Positions 35,401-48,900 of a DNA stretch of 64,000 nt are shown piece after piece; within the stretch, counting starts at the first letter, position 1, and every line of letters begins with the position of its first letter. Location of the stretch: the NCBI GenBank assembly GCA_965178125.1, contig OZ237749.1, positions 372,001 to 436,000 of the forward strand. Reading direction: 5' to 3'. A model generated the notes under the pieces. The model searched no databases. It was not told the origin of the DNA and worked only from the letters and a program-made list of their open reading frames with translations. The position numbers were made by a program, and so were the translations under genes. Origin of the DNA: Bilabrum cf. latius. Taxonomy: Eukaryota; Bigyra: Bicosoecida; Bigyra; Bicosoecida.

Positions 35401-36150
35401 CGCTAGCACCGCGTTGACGAGGGTGACTTCGCCGAGCCTAGACATGTCGCTCGAGGCGTAGGCGAGTATCCGCGCTGCGTGGTTCGGGACGCCGGCATCC
35501 TTCACGTACTCGAAAGCTGCCATGACGAGCTTCTGCACCCTTCGATCCTTGGTATGGCGCGACCAGTCCGACGCTGCCTCGATCACATGGCAGACATGGT
35601 TCATCCCTTTGAGTTTGCCGGCAGGGTCCTTGCCGCTGATGGCAGCCGACACTTTGTCTCTGATCGGCTTGTTTGCGTCGCTCACGAAATTCTCAAGGCG
35701 CTTGAGGTTTTCTGCGCGAGCCTTCGCCTCTTCTTCCGCCTTGATCTGCCTCTCGAAGGAGTTGAGAGCGGAAGACTCCTCCCCGTCGCTCGCTGCCGCC
35801 ATCGCCAGCCGCATCCTGCCCTCGGCATCAAGGCTGGCATCGGAAAGGTCAAACATGGCGCGAATGTCGTCCAGCACGCGTCGGCGGCTGACGACTTCGC
35901 CGGTTGGGTCGTCATCAGCCCCCCCGGATGCGGACCGCTTCGCCCCGCGGCGGCGCGGGGAAGCGGCAGTTCCAGCGAGCACAAAGCCTTGCACGCTCGA
36001 GAAGAATTCTTTCTTGTTGATCGTACCATCGCCATCCGCGTCAATTTTCTCCATCAAAGCCTGAAGCGCTAGTGCTGAGACGGGCCTACCGGTGAGTTTC
36101 TCGACCATGGCTGCGGTGTATTCGAGCAAAACAAGACAGCAGCAAGCCAT
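32410..36150 (-). CDS. EF-hand, ARM/HEAT, C2H2 zinc-finger and RGG-tail protein
   Basis: ATG 36148-36150 to TGA 32410-32412, 1246 residues, with seven TAG (35095, 34429, 33991, 33319, 33235, 32962, 32608). N-terminal EF-hand loop DADGDGTINKKE (residues 37-48). Residues about 200-700 are helical with ARM/HEAT-like hydrophobic spacing, for example KDP-UAG-LRVRSVVIIEKLA. Three more EF loops follow: DKDCSGSISVPE (about 980), DADHSGTIGEDE (about 1020) and DHDGNR-UAG-LDLDE (1057-1068). Next are an Asp-rich basic linker and one C2H2 finger (Cys 1169, Cys 1172, His 1185, His 1191). The end is an RGG-rich tail typical of RNA binding. Calcium-responsive scaffolding with nucleic-acid contact is a reasonable inference. 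I know no family with this order of domains. A start at Met15 is possible. Confidence 0.82.
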
Positions 36151-36973
36151 GATAGATTTGCGTCAAGCACAACTTTCAACCAATTGTTGCGGAACGCCTG
36201 CCAGCTTACATTTCAGTTCACTCGATGATACATCACCAGATCCGTCACGATCTGCCACAGCCCATACCTGCGCACAACTACAGAGCTAAAAGCAGTATCC
36301 ACCCAATGGATCCACCAGGCACCATGGAAACCCATGCACAAGATGCCACAACTCTCATGCGGGCACAAACATCTATTCTACCATCTATCCATACCTTCTC
36401 CATCATTTCCTCAAGCTCTACAGATGATGCGACAGGCCCTGACTTCTGATCAGAATCGCCGGCTTGCATTTTTGATGACATTTCTACTTTGTCTCGACCG
36501 CCCAAGCTGCCGACCAGAACTATCCCTAAAGACAGTAGGACTTGATTTGTTCTTCGGAATGAACAAATGTAATGTATTGAACTGATCTATAGAATTATTG
36601 CGGCGCGTTCCAGAGTGTCCGTAACCACACGTAACCGGCAAACCTCTAAATCGTATTTTCTCATTCTCGTGTCTGGCTAATTTTGGTCACTTATGGTTGC
36701 TAGAGGGATGAGAGGACACGTTCAATGCCCCTACATGACCTTTGATTCGGCTGCCAGTATCAAGCCACGCCTGATGTCATAGTGATGTGCAATAGAGCTA
36801 CACGCATCGCAGCAGTGCGCCTGCTTATTGAAATTGCAAGAATAGTATACTACTAGCCGTGGATGTGCAGCCATCGCCTAATCTGATATGACAGTCCGTC
36901 GTCTCGCCTTCTCCACCCACCTCCCCGGATCGGATCACCGGACTAGCGCACCACCACCTACTGCACCCGGTGC
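36151..36973. other. Divergent intergenic region
   Basis: Between the EF-hand/ARM gene and the VPS13-like gene. AT-richer than its flanks. No ORF of quality, RNA gene or repeat seen; two promoters expected. Confidence 0.4.
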
Positions 36974-39900
36974 ATGCCTGGACAAATCAATATCTGTGCC
37001 ATCCTAGACAGTATGAACGCCATTCTATATGGGGCTAGCGGTGCTTGTAGGTTGTTGCAAGCCAAACTGGGAGCAGTATTCGACATGGAGAAATCTGCTC
37101 CCATTTCGGAGGTATCATTGCTTGGTGCATGGCTTCATGGCGGTATTCATCTTGAAGATCTCTCGTTGCACCCGCGTCCGACCGGGATTCAAGGGCTGCG
37201 CGTGAAAGGAGGTAGTTGTGAATCTCTCAAGATTGCTTTATCTGGCAACGTGGAGGTGCGAGGGCTCTGCGTTCGTCTGGATGCCACCGAGCTTGTCTTG
37301 CAGAGCATGCAGCGCGCACCGCGACGCGGATCCTCAGCGAAAGAAGCCATACACAGAATAATCAATGCTTGTATTGTGCAAACTATGGCGCACAATCTGA
37401 TTCACGATGCGATCGGCACTTGCGTAAGTTCTTGATATTGGAGTGCATGGGCAACTGCAACTCGATTGCTGCATTCCGAACCATTGTAATCCCGCTTGCT
37501 GGATGCCTCGCAGTCTAGAGTGGAGGTGCACGAGTTAGAGGTCGTCCTGAGGCTCGTAGGGGATCAAATCGCAACCACCCAGCAGAGTCCGGTAGTATCG
37601 GCTAGGATCAATCATACGACGACTACACAAGCATTTGATACCAAGACAGGGAGTCCCCGTTGCAGAGTTGCAATGCGAGATATACTTGTGACTTGTGGTT
37701 TAGTATGGGCTGGTCCAACATCGTCCCTTCCGGAATCGAAGTCTACTGCCAGCGACTCCTTGCAGCCTGCACCAGCAGGGGGGGATGCATCAGCACCAAG
37801 CATGGCGGGAGGAGAAGGAACCGGTGATGATCAGGCAGCTTCCGGTCAACCTAAAGGCTCTGTAGAACACTGTATCGTTCGGCAAGCTCTGAAGGCGACC
37901 TGCAGGCAGGCGAACATCACGATCACGTCCGCGCTGCACCTTGGATCAACCGCAGAGAGATCACACGATCCATCAACCAGTGTGCCTGATGCTGAGAATC
38001 CGGGAGATGAAACATCACGGTCATCGCATTTGCATTCAAAGCTTGATCCAGCGCCCCTGACAGCTGACATGAACCGAGAGGCACAGGCATCAGCTAGCCA
38101 AGCGTCGCCCCTTTCTGATCGACAGCCAGGTATATCCGTTGAAACTGAATTGCGAGGGGTACGGTTGCTCCTGGGTAACACATCTGATATCGAGGCCTTC
38201 ACGCGCTCGATTTAGAGCAGGCAAGATGTCCCCAGTCATGCTGCTGTCCCTGCTGCTGTCCCTGCCGCTGTCCCTGCTGATCTCCCTGCTGATGTTCCTG
38301 TTGCTGCCCCCGAGGCAATTGAGCCCGCAGATGTCGTAGACCGCGCGGCAGCGCATATTGCGTCTCGACTGCGCGATCCTGCAAGCATTCCTGGCATACA
38401 TTTTGCTATCGAGGTAGTTTCAAAGCTTGCGGCTGATGCCGGCGTCTCTGAGGCAGCGGCACCCAGTGCAGCGCCACGCACTGCAAGTTCAGCCCTCGCA
38501 GACCCTCACACGGACCTGGGGCTATCTTCGTTTGAGTGGTTGACATCGATGCCGTCTGCATAGAGCGATCTGGCGTCCAAGTTGCGCTTATTGAGCCGGA
38601 TCTCTTCGGCCCCACTTCGCACCCTTGCGCAAAAAGGGCTAGGACAATGGAAGCAGGCAATCTCCATGGAAGATGTGGAAGGAACAGCGGATGTCGAGGC
38701 TGTGAGCTTGAATAGGGGGCTTGAAAAGCCTGCCAAAGCCCCTGCATCGGCACGGTCCAGAAGGGGACGCTCATCGAAGCACAGCGGGGCTGCCCCGAGG
38801 GACCCGAATGGCCCTTCTTTAAGCGAGTCATCCATCAGTCGCCGGAAGACAGTGCGGGTTTCGATGCTTTGCAGTCAGGTGGATATTGACGGGAGTATGG
38901 GGTATCGATTTGTTCGGCCTGTCGATCACTTTACTGCTGCAGGTTGCTTGGTGCACTCCACTGCAGCTAGTTTGCGCATCAATGGCAGCAGGACGATTGC
39001 ACGTCGGCTGTCAACAGGTGGTAGGAGTGGAGGGAGTGGCGACGATAGCATCGCGATCATCTGGGATGCATTGGCCGATACCGATGAAGGGGGTTCATTG
39101 GAGGAAGCTGCAACAAGTGGCGCTTCGGAATCGAAATCTGACGAAGTTGGTGTAGACCATGCAACCGTCGGTGGTACCACCGCTGCTGGCAGCGGTCTTG
39201 AATCCGAGCCAGTACATGGGCACCACGTAATCCAGGCATCGGTAGCCCACGAATAGCGCCTATGGATTTGGGCTGCATCGGAAAAACTCGATACGGGGTT
39301 GGGTGCCATGGATGCCTCCTTGGTGATTTGGATACGAGCTTCGGCGGCCTGTATGGATCTGCCATAGTGGTCATACGATGCAATTCCGCCTGCACTGCAC
39401 GCGGTTGAAGCTCTTGCGCTGCCATTATCGCGACTTTTCAAAACCGCGCTCAACGCGACTAGCGACGGTCCAGGGTGGTTACCGCACAGCGCGCCGATTG
39501 CAGTGCGAATTGACGCTGAATGCGGAAACGTCAAGGTACAGGCGCCCCGCCAGGGCACACAGCACCAGCAATACGATGTAACTCTTGCATGTGGACCAAC
39601 GCGGCTAAACGTGCTGTCAGTTCGTCGGCAAAGCGCTGCCCTGTTATGCTCCCAGCAGCTCGTGTCCAATGCGGCAGTCCATACTGAAGCAGGCACAGGC
39701 TCGAGCCCGGCGCACGGCTTGCCCGCAAGCGGTGCAGGAAGCAGCAGTCCAGGCTTGCAGCGGCCAGATAGTTGCAGTTCAGGTCCGAACGATAAGCTGT
39801 CCGCAGCTTTGCTTCGTGATGCGCTGATAGCTGTTGCGTAGGATCAGGTGCTATTTCTAGAGAAACGCAGTGATGAGCTGCCATTTGTTGCAGCTAGTCG

Positions 39901-42900
39901 GCAGGGTGGCGTAGCAAGCCGTAGGCTGCAGGTACCATTGCCTACCATCGCGGTGCACGCTGAGAGCCGCGCGGTTCATGGAGCGATGCAACCTGCCTCC
40001 GGCAGGTCGTCTTGTGCGATTCGAATTCCTAGCTTGGACACTGAGAGAATTGTTATCGCATCGCTTCAGTTCTCTTCTGTGTCTGCAGCAGTTGTAGAGG
40101 TAGACCACCCGAACCATGCATCTAGCCCAGAGGTGCAGGCGACTGCTGGATACGGCTGGGATGGCCCCATGCGGGTGCACCTGACGGGCGTATGCTTTGA
40201 AGTGGGTGGTCTAATTTCTGCATCTCGAGGTCCCGATCCGTTGACACACGGTGCCAGTAGCGGTGCTGTGAAGTAGCCCGAGCTCCCACCAGTGAGTCGT
40301 CCATTCCCAAGGCAGTATTTCTTGGCAAGCTGTGACAAGTTGCACGGTGAGCTCACATCTCCAGCAGCTGCTGTGGTTCTGCGGACCCTCAATACAGCCG
40401 CTGGCACGGCCATCATCGTTCTCGAGTCCAGTCCATCGATGCAAGAGATTGTCACGATAGCCTCGAAGGAGGGGGCTAGGATCACGCAGAGAAGGGGCCG
40501 TCCCGAGAGCCTGGCTTCAAGGAGCCTGGTCTCCTGGCGTCTGGATCAAGCGAACGCGACACTTAGACCAGACTTCGGAGCTAGTCCGAGGAAATAGGCG
40601 AAAGCGATGGGATCGGTGGGTATACAAGGGCTGGCTGCCAATATTGATTTCACAAGTGTCGACTCTGATGCCTAGTTTACGATGAAGCAGCTGCAGGTAC
40701 GTGCTGCCGTGTCCCCGAGACTCGACGCCTCTCGCGCGTGCGGTGTTCTAGACGGGTCGATCGGCCTCGACCTGCGAGCATCTCTCAAGCAGGCTCGGGT
40801 ACCATAGGTGCAGATCGACGCCAGGATACCGTGCGCGGGGCTGCTGCTTGTGCGGGGGTCTCCAACCCGAAAGTCCTTCGTGGATTCGACGACGCGCGGT
40901 CACAATACCGATACGGCTCACAATGGCCGAGATCAACACACATTCGATACGATTTTGTAGCCGATGAACGTTCGCCTACATGCTGATGCTGCACGATAGT
41001 CTCGAGAAGACGGCTCGGAGGTCTGGAGCTGGGCTCACCGCATAAACTTGCCGAATGTGGTCGTCGCTGCTTCGAGCGCGGATGTCGACTACATTCTGCA
41101 GTTGGTTCTATTTGCCCAAATACAGTTGGCGATTCTTCGGTAGTCAGGTACTTAGGCAGCCGAGCGCGTGCACCAGTTCCGCAACCTTATACGAAGTAGG
41201 CTCGGCATTGACTAGTCTGTGAATAGCAGGACATCAGGGAGGATGGTTTCGACGCTGAACGGGTCACGAAGAACAATTGGGCGCGCATTCTAGCAAATGA
41301 TTCGGCCATCCGTTTCTGGCCGGCGCAGCCGACGCAAATCGTTATCGTCTTTTCATGCTGGTGTCATGCGCCGGAGATCGGCGGCACTGTCATCGACCAG
41401 AGCGTAGCGTGGGCAAGTGGCTAGTCGCCTTGTTCCAGCGCATGTTCTAGACCATTCGCGCAAGAATACGATACAATCCGTCGAAGTGCGCACCGGCCAC
41501 GTCCGAATCGCGGTGCACAGCGATGTCACCGCCGTCCGGCCGGCTCTGATCCGGCTGTGGTTAAACAATATCAGGCTCCAATCAGACGGGGAGAGTTCAT
41601 CGCTGGTTGCAGAGGCAGCTGCTAGCTATTTTAATCAGCGGTTGGAGTGCTTTGAGCCATTGATGGAACCGTTCACTTTCAGTGGTCGAGTCAGTTCCCA
41701 GGTGGTACGAGGCACGATCACTGCGCAACGCATCACTGCAGCTGTGTCGACTGAGGATCCCATCAGGTTTGTCGTGTCGCCTTCATTTGTGCGGGTCGTA
41801 ATGACTGCAATAAACGAGACGACAACGATGGCGCGACGAGTTTCCAGGACCTGGAAGCGAGTCAGGAACTCAGCATCGTCAACGTCGGCCTCAGCTCTAG
41901 CAGAGCTTAGGGGTGTCGACCCTAGACGATTGAGCTCAAACTTCGCCAACGTGCACGTGCGCAACTTAGGCAACCAGAATGTTGGCGGCATTCGCCTTCA
42001 CAAGCGCGGTGAAGACAACTAGATGGTCCAGATGGTGGCCGGTAGTACAGTATCCCTGAAGCCAATTGATACGCGTACAACCAGCGATGCGCCATCCAGT
42101 ATCGGTGGTGGCATTGACATGGATTATGGTGTAAACTTCGGCCTCTCAGCGGGTCCAAGCTCCATGTCGTTTGCTGCTCGCGGTTTCCATGGAATCCTGG
42201 AAGGTCTCTTCCGGTACGCAGGCCAGCAGTCCGTGCCGCATGGAGCGGTTAGTCGCCGGATCCGCGATTGCCCCGAGTCGTGGGGAACGACTTCTAGAGA
42301 GACTTCCAGGCTTCAACTGCAGCTTACGCCGATGCACTGGAAGAAGGGGGCCGTACTCGACAGGCGTGATATGCTGGTTCGTCCCGGTTGCGCACCAAAG
42401 TACGACCTCGAGCAGGAGCTTAGACGAGACGCTGAGGGAGCATTCAGCACGGCGCCGCCTGATGCCCGGGCAGCTGTACATGAGTTTGTCCGTAGGTATA
42501 GAGGCTGCTCATGCCAATTCCTTACTACCATGAATGGGATTCTGCAGCGGCAAGACGGCTCTTCTGTCGTGGACGTAGTGCCGTCTGCGTGGCTGTCCAA
42601 CAACCTCTCATCTGCGATTGAGATAGGTACTTGCACAAGCTTGGAGGGGCATGTTCTGGCATAGTACCCCCAACTCGTGAGTTTCTGGCGTGGGCCAGCT
42701 GAACGAGCAATCGTTCAACCCGGATCAACGTTTAAGTTCAAATTTGACTGCGGCTCGCGCCCAGTCGTTTGGTTTCGGTTTGCGGACTCGGCCGGTACAA
42801 CAGCTGCTGCGAATCGTGTAGATTCTCCTGCGGTAGCTGTGGAAGCAGCTGAAGCCGTGGTGCCAGGCGTATCTACAGCTGCGTAGCCTCCGAGCCAATT

Positions 42901-45900
42901 GCCAGAGCAATCGCCGTGGATGTGTTTATTTGTTGACGTGTCGATGCACGGTAGCCCCGCGAGCTCGAAGCGGGCAGCGAGATGTCTTTTGTCACCGCAC
43001 ATGAACAACGCGGATGCGCTGGAATCCCGTGACATTCAAAACGCAGAACAGATGCTAGAACGGTGTGTCTAGAAGGACTCTGCGGTATTTTCTCGTTCCT
43101 TGCAGCAGCAATGGCAAGAGGCTATTGCTGATGTGCATAGGTCCATGTCCAGTTTCGGCGGAGCTCTTGATCTCGAATAGGTTGCTGGTGCCCTTGAGCA
43201 CCCGGGTGGCCCTGCAAAGAATCGGTCGCTTCACTTTGTGTGCGCTGGACACGCACGAGCAGAGGCTGGGAGACTCCAGAGGCACAGTGCGCAAGCAAGT
43301 GCCTTCCCGAGAAACTTCCTGATGACTGCTAGAGCGGTGTCTTTGAACCCGTAGCATGCTCCAGCTCTGCAGTCTGATCTTGCTGCAGGTATGAATTCTC
43401 AGAAACTGTACGCAGATTCCATTGAACTGGTGCTGGAGCCATCCGTTGTGATAGTAAACGAGCTGCCTCGAGCTGTCTCGCTGTCCGTGTCCGCCACAAA
43501 CGCACTCGATCACGCCTCAGCGTCGCTGGTGGCACAGCTCAACCGTAGAGGCGCCATGGAGGCCCCAAAGCCAGATGTGCACGTACTGTAGGCAACAGTC
43601 GGAGCAGGAGGAGAATTTGGAATCGCCGGTCTGCTCGACAAGGTCAGGTGCTTGCCACCGCCACTAGTGTACGGCAGCTAGCTACAGCAGCCAGCAGATA
43701 ATGCGAGTGGTAGCTGGGGAGCGAGTCATCTCGGGCAAGAATCACCGTACCAAGGCATGTCAAGATCTGGCGCACGAGACGTGTTTCGCAGCATGTATCC
43801 CCTATCAGAGTCTAGCACCGTGATTCAGCTAGCGGGCGTGCGGCCAGGGTCTCACCCAGCACAGCAGGCGGCCATCACGCAGTCGCTTCGATTCACTCGT
43901 CAAGATATCCTGGGAAGCTTGGCGGTGTCAGAAGCACTGTATTCGTACTTGCAGCACCTGTTCTAGTCTCATCCCGATGGTGAGGCCGGGGAGCTAGAGC
44001 AGGGCAGCCGGCCATCGCTTCTACAACGGATTTTAGCCGGTGGTATTGCAGCCTACCGTGAGTTCACCACGAAACGAGAGGATTACAGCCACGTTGAGTC
44101 GTTAATGCTGGCAATTCGGTCCCGGAAACCACTAAGCCAGCTCAGCCTGCAGGTGCGATTCCCTAGCAGCCCCGTTGGCTACCATTTGGTTGACGAGCTG
44201 TTCCGCCCTTTGCCGTTCAAGCTAGTGTGCAGGCGAAGGCGTAGGTATAGAGGTGCGCAATTTAGGCCAACAATGCCGGTATCTTGGCGTGGTACCGCAT
44301 TAGAGACTGACTCTGACGTCTGCAGCACTACTGCGATCGTTCTAGCATCTGAGGTGCAGCTACAGAACCTAGGCAGCATTCAGCTCGTCTTCTCAACACT
44401 GTTCCATGAATAGCCCCGTGCGGTGCCAGCTCCAGCTGTGGCTGCGGGACAGAGCTGCATCACCAAGCTCTAGATGTATGAGTATGAAGAGAGAGAGGGT
44501 GTGCTAGAAGCAAAGTACAAGAAGATTGGGTGGGGCGTTGAGGGTGGGCCCATCCTTCCTAGTCTTTCGCCAGCGCTCGTCAGAGATCGTCTTATTTCCT
44601 TTGGTACGCACGATAAGGACGGTGATGTTTCGGATGACAACGATCACAACAATGGCAAGCAAGCCGGCCCAGGGGCTGCAGGTCTATCGACATCCGGTAT
44701 TGGGCTTCCAGGAGGGACGCGTCGGGCAGTTGTAGATACCACGCCCAGCAGTTCCGACATTAGCAGCAGCCGGTTGCCGTGGATTGTAGAGGATGCCTGG
44801 CAGACTTCACGCTCACTTGAGCTGTCTAGCTCATCTGTGTTTCAACCAACTAGCTTCGTATCTGAAGCAAATTGGAGAGGCCCGGCTAGAATCATGTTTC
44901 GTCGACGTGCAAATAGCCTAACTGTCTTGCCAGCCAGGCAGTCTGGCCGGCCAAGTGGTCTAGTGGCTCTAGGCAGCGCTAGAAATGACAAGGAGCTGGA
45001 GGAATATCGTCGCAAGATGATTGGCATGCCGACGGAGCAACAGCAGTATCACGTTTTAGAAGGACCCCCCGCTGGCCTGTGTCTCTGTATTGGGCACGCC
45101 CATGCCATTGCAGAGGGACGCCAAGGCACTGGCCCATCGAGTGGGGCGGGCGCTGCAGGTGGCTCCCCAGATAAAGCCAAGGCATCACCACAGTCAGCAG
45201 GGGGACAAGTGTGGGCTGCAAAGGTCCGTCTTGCTGATCTCGTTAAAGGGCCCATGCTGGTTGCACTTGGCGGGCCTGGGAGTGTCGCTGAGGCGGCTGG
45301 CACACACGTGTGCATGGCAATGGTGCCCGGCGGTATCGCTCAACGTATCATTCTTGAGTCGACCACTAGCAACGAAGAAGTTGATCCCACAGTCACGACA
45401 GTGAGTGCATCAGGTGGGTCTAGCGGCAGGGTCTCAGTGAAGACGTGGCGCCGTGCCGCGGCTACTCCATCCACTGCCGTTGTGCTCGTAGCGCCACCCA
45501 TCTTACTGAAGAATGCAACAAATTTTTCCCTGCGAGTGAGGCTTATTGCAACGAAAAGCGAAGATGCACACCATCAGAACTCTTCTGCTCCTCGTCGGAC
45601 CCGCGGTCCGACCGCCCGAGTGTAGCCAAAGCAGCGCGTTTCTGTTTATTCATTGCCTAATGGACCACGGAGCGAAGTTGCGGCCGTGGTATAGCTGCTT
45701 GATCCAGTTACAGGCACGCCTGTATCTTTTGAGTCGCCAAATCTGCTATTGAACGGGAATCGATCGGTCGAGGCTCGGGTGGCTTTGTCGGGCGTGAGTG
45801 GGGGTCACCTGCATAGGCACAACGGTGCAATCCTGCAGATGGAACTCACCTAGGATGATGTGCTCGGGACGTGCACATTGGTTCTTAAAACCGTGATCGG

Positions 45901-48900
45901 GCTTGCAGAACCCATGAGTATGATTCTTCGGCAGGCTCCGTCAGAGTTCACCGTTGCAAGGCGCGAGGACAGCGATGCGCAGCAGCCAACAACTGTTCCA
46001 AGAAAGCCTAAATGCGAGATCGTGAACCAGACGTAGTCGTGGTTTCTTGTGTGCGCAGTGCGCCATGCAGCCGTGCCTTCAGCCAGACACAAGACGGTAG
46101 GAACGGATGGGACCAATGCATAGCAATGGCTGCAGCCGTGCTCCATGGTTGGAAGACCTGTTTTTGTCCCGCCGGCTGGCAGCATCCCTTTCGGTTGGGA
46201 TTCTCTGGACCCGCTCAACATGAGCGCTGTGCTTGTTGTGCCCGTGCTTCGCTCTACAGGCTCAGAGAGTGAGAACGATGGAGACGATGCACCCGTCAAA
46301 ATGGTAAGTGTGTTTCCACCGGACGTTCGCAAGGTCGCTCTGCCTTTTCGAAGCTTAGTGGTCGATGCATCAAGCGTTCCTGAACGAGCGTGCGTCATCG
46401 AGAACGAGTCCGTTTTGCTGTGGCCGGATGGTGCCGGCACAGATGCAAAGTGTTCAGCAGTTCCTGTATGGGTTACATTGCGAAGGCAAGACGCATGGAC
46501 GGCATCCACAGATGACGCAGTGAGCAAAACCAGCGTTGCGATGGATGCTATTGGTGCAAACACAAGTGAGCCAGCTAACGGTGCTAGCACCAGTGAGCCA
46601 GCTAGCACCAGTGAGCCAGCTAGCACCAGTGAGCCAACTAGCGGTGCTAGCACCAGTGAGCCAGCTAGCACCAGTGAGCCAGCTAGCGGTGAGGATGGGT
46701 CAGCTGCAAGTATTTAGGCCCTCGGGGGTTTGGCAGACAGGGTAAGGAAAGCCTATCGCACTGCAGACACGCAACCTCTTAGCGTGGGTGAGTTGGTTCG
46801 GATTTGTTTCGAAGATCCCATCACTGGCCAGACGTTGGTACTGGCCAGTGGTCCTGGATCACAGGCACGTGCAAACGAATCAGCCTCGGCACCAACTGCC
46901 GCAATGGGAGAGAAGTTCAGCTCTACTGGTGCAGACTCGGCCGTTGGAGTGCGTGATGCTGCGATGCAGTGCATGTGGTAGTCTGCTGGTGGATTGAACA
47001 GCAACATGCATGGTTTAGGTTCAACTCCAGGTAACGATAAAGTATTGCCTCTTGAGGGTGGCAAAAAGGAGCATCCAGTTGTTGATCTGTCAGCAAGCAA
47101 AATAGCTGCCGGGTAGGAGACGGGTGCTGCTGATGGCGCACCCCGCCCGGCGACACTGCCCCAGGGCACTGTACTCGAGTTTGAGCTGAGGCCAGTTGAA
47201 GCTGGCGGTAAGTTGCCCAGAGTGTCTGCAGTCCGCAAAGAGCTGGAAGACTCAAGACTTGGCCTTTGGTGCACCTCGAAGCCGGGTTGGCTGCACGCAC
47301 GTCCAGACGGCTCGCTGCTTGTGTCTGGTTCTACTAGCGACGGACGAGATAGCGAATCACCTGTTACAGTATTGGTTCATTCTAAGCTCCGGTCTTTCCT
47401 ATAGGATGCAAGACCCTCCGGGCAGTCTGCAGCTGCCGATTTTGGGCCAGCTTCAGAAGATACTACCGATACGACTGACCTACCGACTGAAGAAGCAGCG
47501 ACAGCCTCAGGAGTTGTGACGCGCGTCACCAGCGAGTTTGCACTGTGTCGTCGGCCCCGGGTTCGCACATTTGCCAGAAAGGCTGAGGTGTTCTGCGTGA
47601 CCGATGGGGGTCGCACCCAAGTAGTCATCCGAGGTACCGGCACAGACATGTCAAGCTCCAGGAAGGAGATGAAGAGGCACCGGGCAGCAAGCAGTACCGT
47701 ACGATCAGCGAGCGTTGACAGAAGACACCGAAAGAGGAGAAGTAGAGCAACGGGAGGCGATGAATCAAAAGAGTAGCCACGTCTGCCTTGGTTGCCACCT
47801 GTCCTGCAGCTCTAGCTGCCATGGGTTGATACGACGATTTGCGGGACTCAAGGGCGAGAACAGCTAGCAATACATGCGATGGGCGTAAATTTATCGATTG
47901 TTGGGGGAGCGCGACCCACCAGTGCTGTTCCTGTCCCTTTTTGGAACTTGCTTAGCATTGCCCTTGACGTGGATCACTTGCAAGTCGACCACACGGCGCC
48001 CATTGAATCAAAGCTGGGCGGATTTCCTGTTCTACGGAGAGACTCGAAGCTGTTCGAGTAGCGTTCGGATCCCGTGCGAGGAGGACCCGTTCCCGACCTG
48101 CGTATTGTAGTCGGTATGCCAGTGGGACCGGGCAGCCGAACAACAGCAGGTGAGAGTAGGATTTCCAACATCACCGTGGGTCTGGCTCCCATGCAACTCA
48201 TGCTGAAGCTGTCGACGATGTCTTCATTCATTGGATGGTGGAAGGAGGCCAGTGGGCAAGTTGATGCGAGTCCGGAGGAGCAGAACCAGCCTGGTATCAT
48301 GCAGGGGGGGTTGCACGGTGGAAGCAGCACCAGATCCCCACAGCGTCTCAGAGCGCGGTTTCCACTGCAAAACGGCACTATGAGCGTGGAAGAAGAGGAA
48401 GTTATGCTTCAAGCAAGCCAGGATCGCAACTTGGCAGGCAATAATGTCCACTATAGCGCACAGTCTCCCGGCAGAGCAACCGCGTCGTTGTTCTAGCGCA
48501 CTGTGGTAGAGAACTTTTCTTTGCTTCCCGTGGAGCTGGTCGCATCCGTGCGACTAGCTGACCTGGATCCAGGGGCTTCAGGTGCTGCTCAAGCGCATGT
48601 ATTGCAGGCAATGGGCCTCCCTGCGTTGAACACCCTCGCTCAGCTGACGAACATTTCCAATTGTGCCATTCGCATCGACGGGCTGGATATGCGCAAGACA
48701 AGGAGGAGTCTATCGGACCTGCGGCAGATTCTTCATGCGCATTTGTACGGGCACGGGCTATCCATCCTTGCCAGAACGCTCCTATCTGTAGATGTATTCG
48801 GAAATTGGTAGGACAGCGTGAATCGGGCCGCAGGTGGACTCTAGAGAACATACCGTACATTCGGTGACCTTCGAGAAAATGGCAGGATATATAATCCCAT

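Noticed and set aside
46545-46981. Separate repeat-rich ORF in another frame
   Set aside because: The Thr-Ser-Glu-Pro repeat reads in three frames because its unit is a multiple of three; only the VPS13 frame joins conserved blocks on both sides.
48809-48811. UAG read as Leu, from VPS13 GNW-UAG-DSV and RT GV-UAG-PEV, where relatives are often hydrophobic
   Set aside because: These columns are variable, while TAF9, EF-hand, zinc-finger and coiled-coil sites favour Gln. Leu is kept as the main alternative, Glu as the second.
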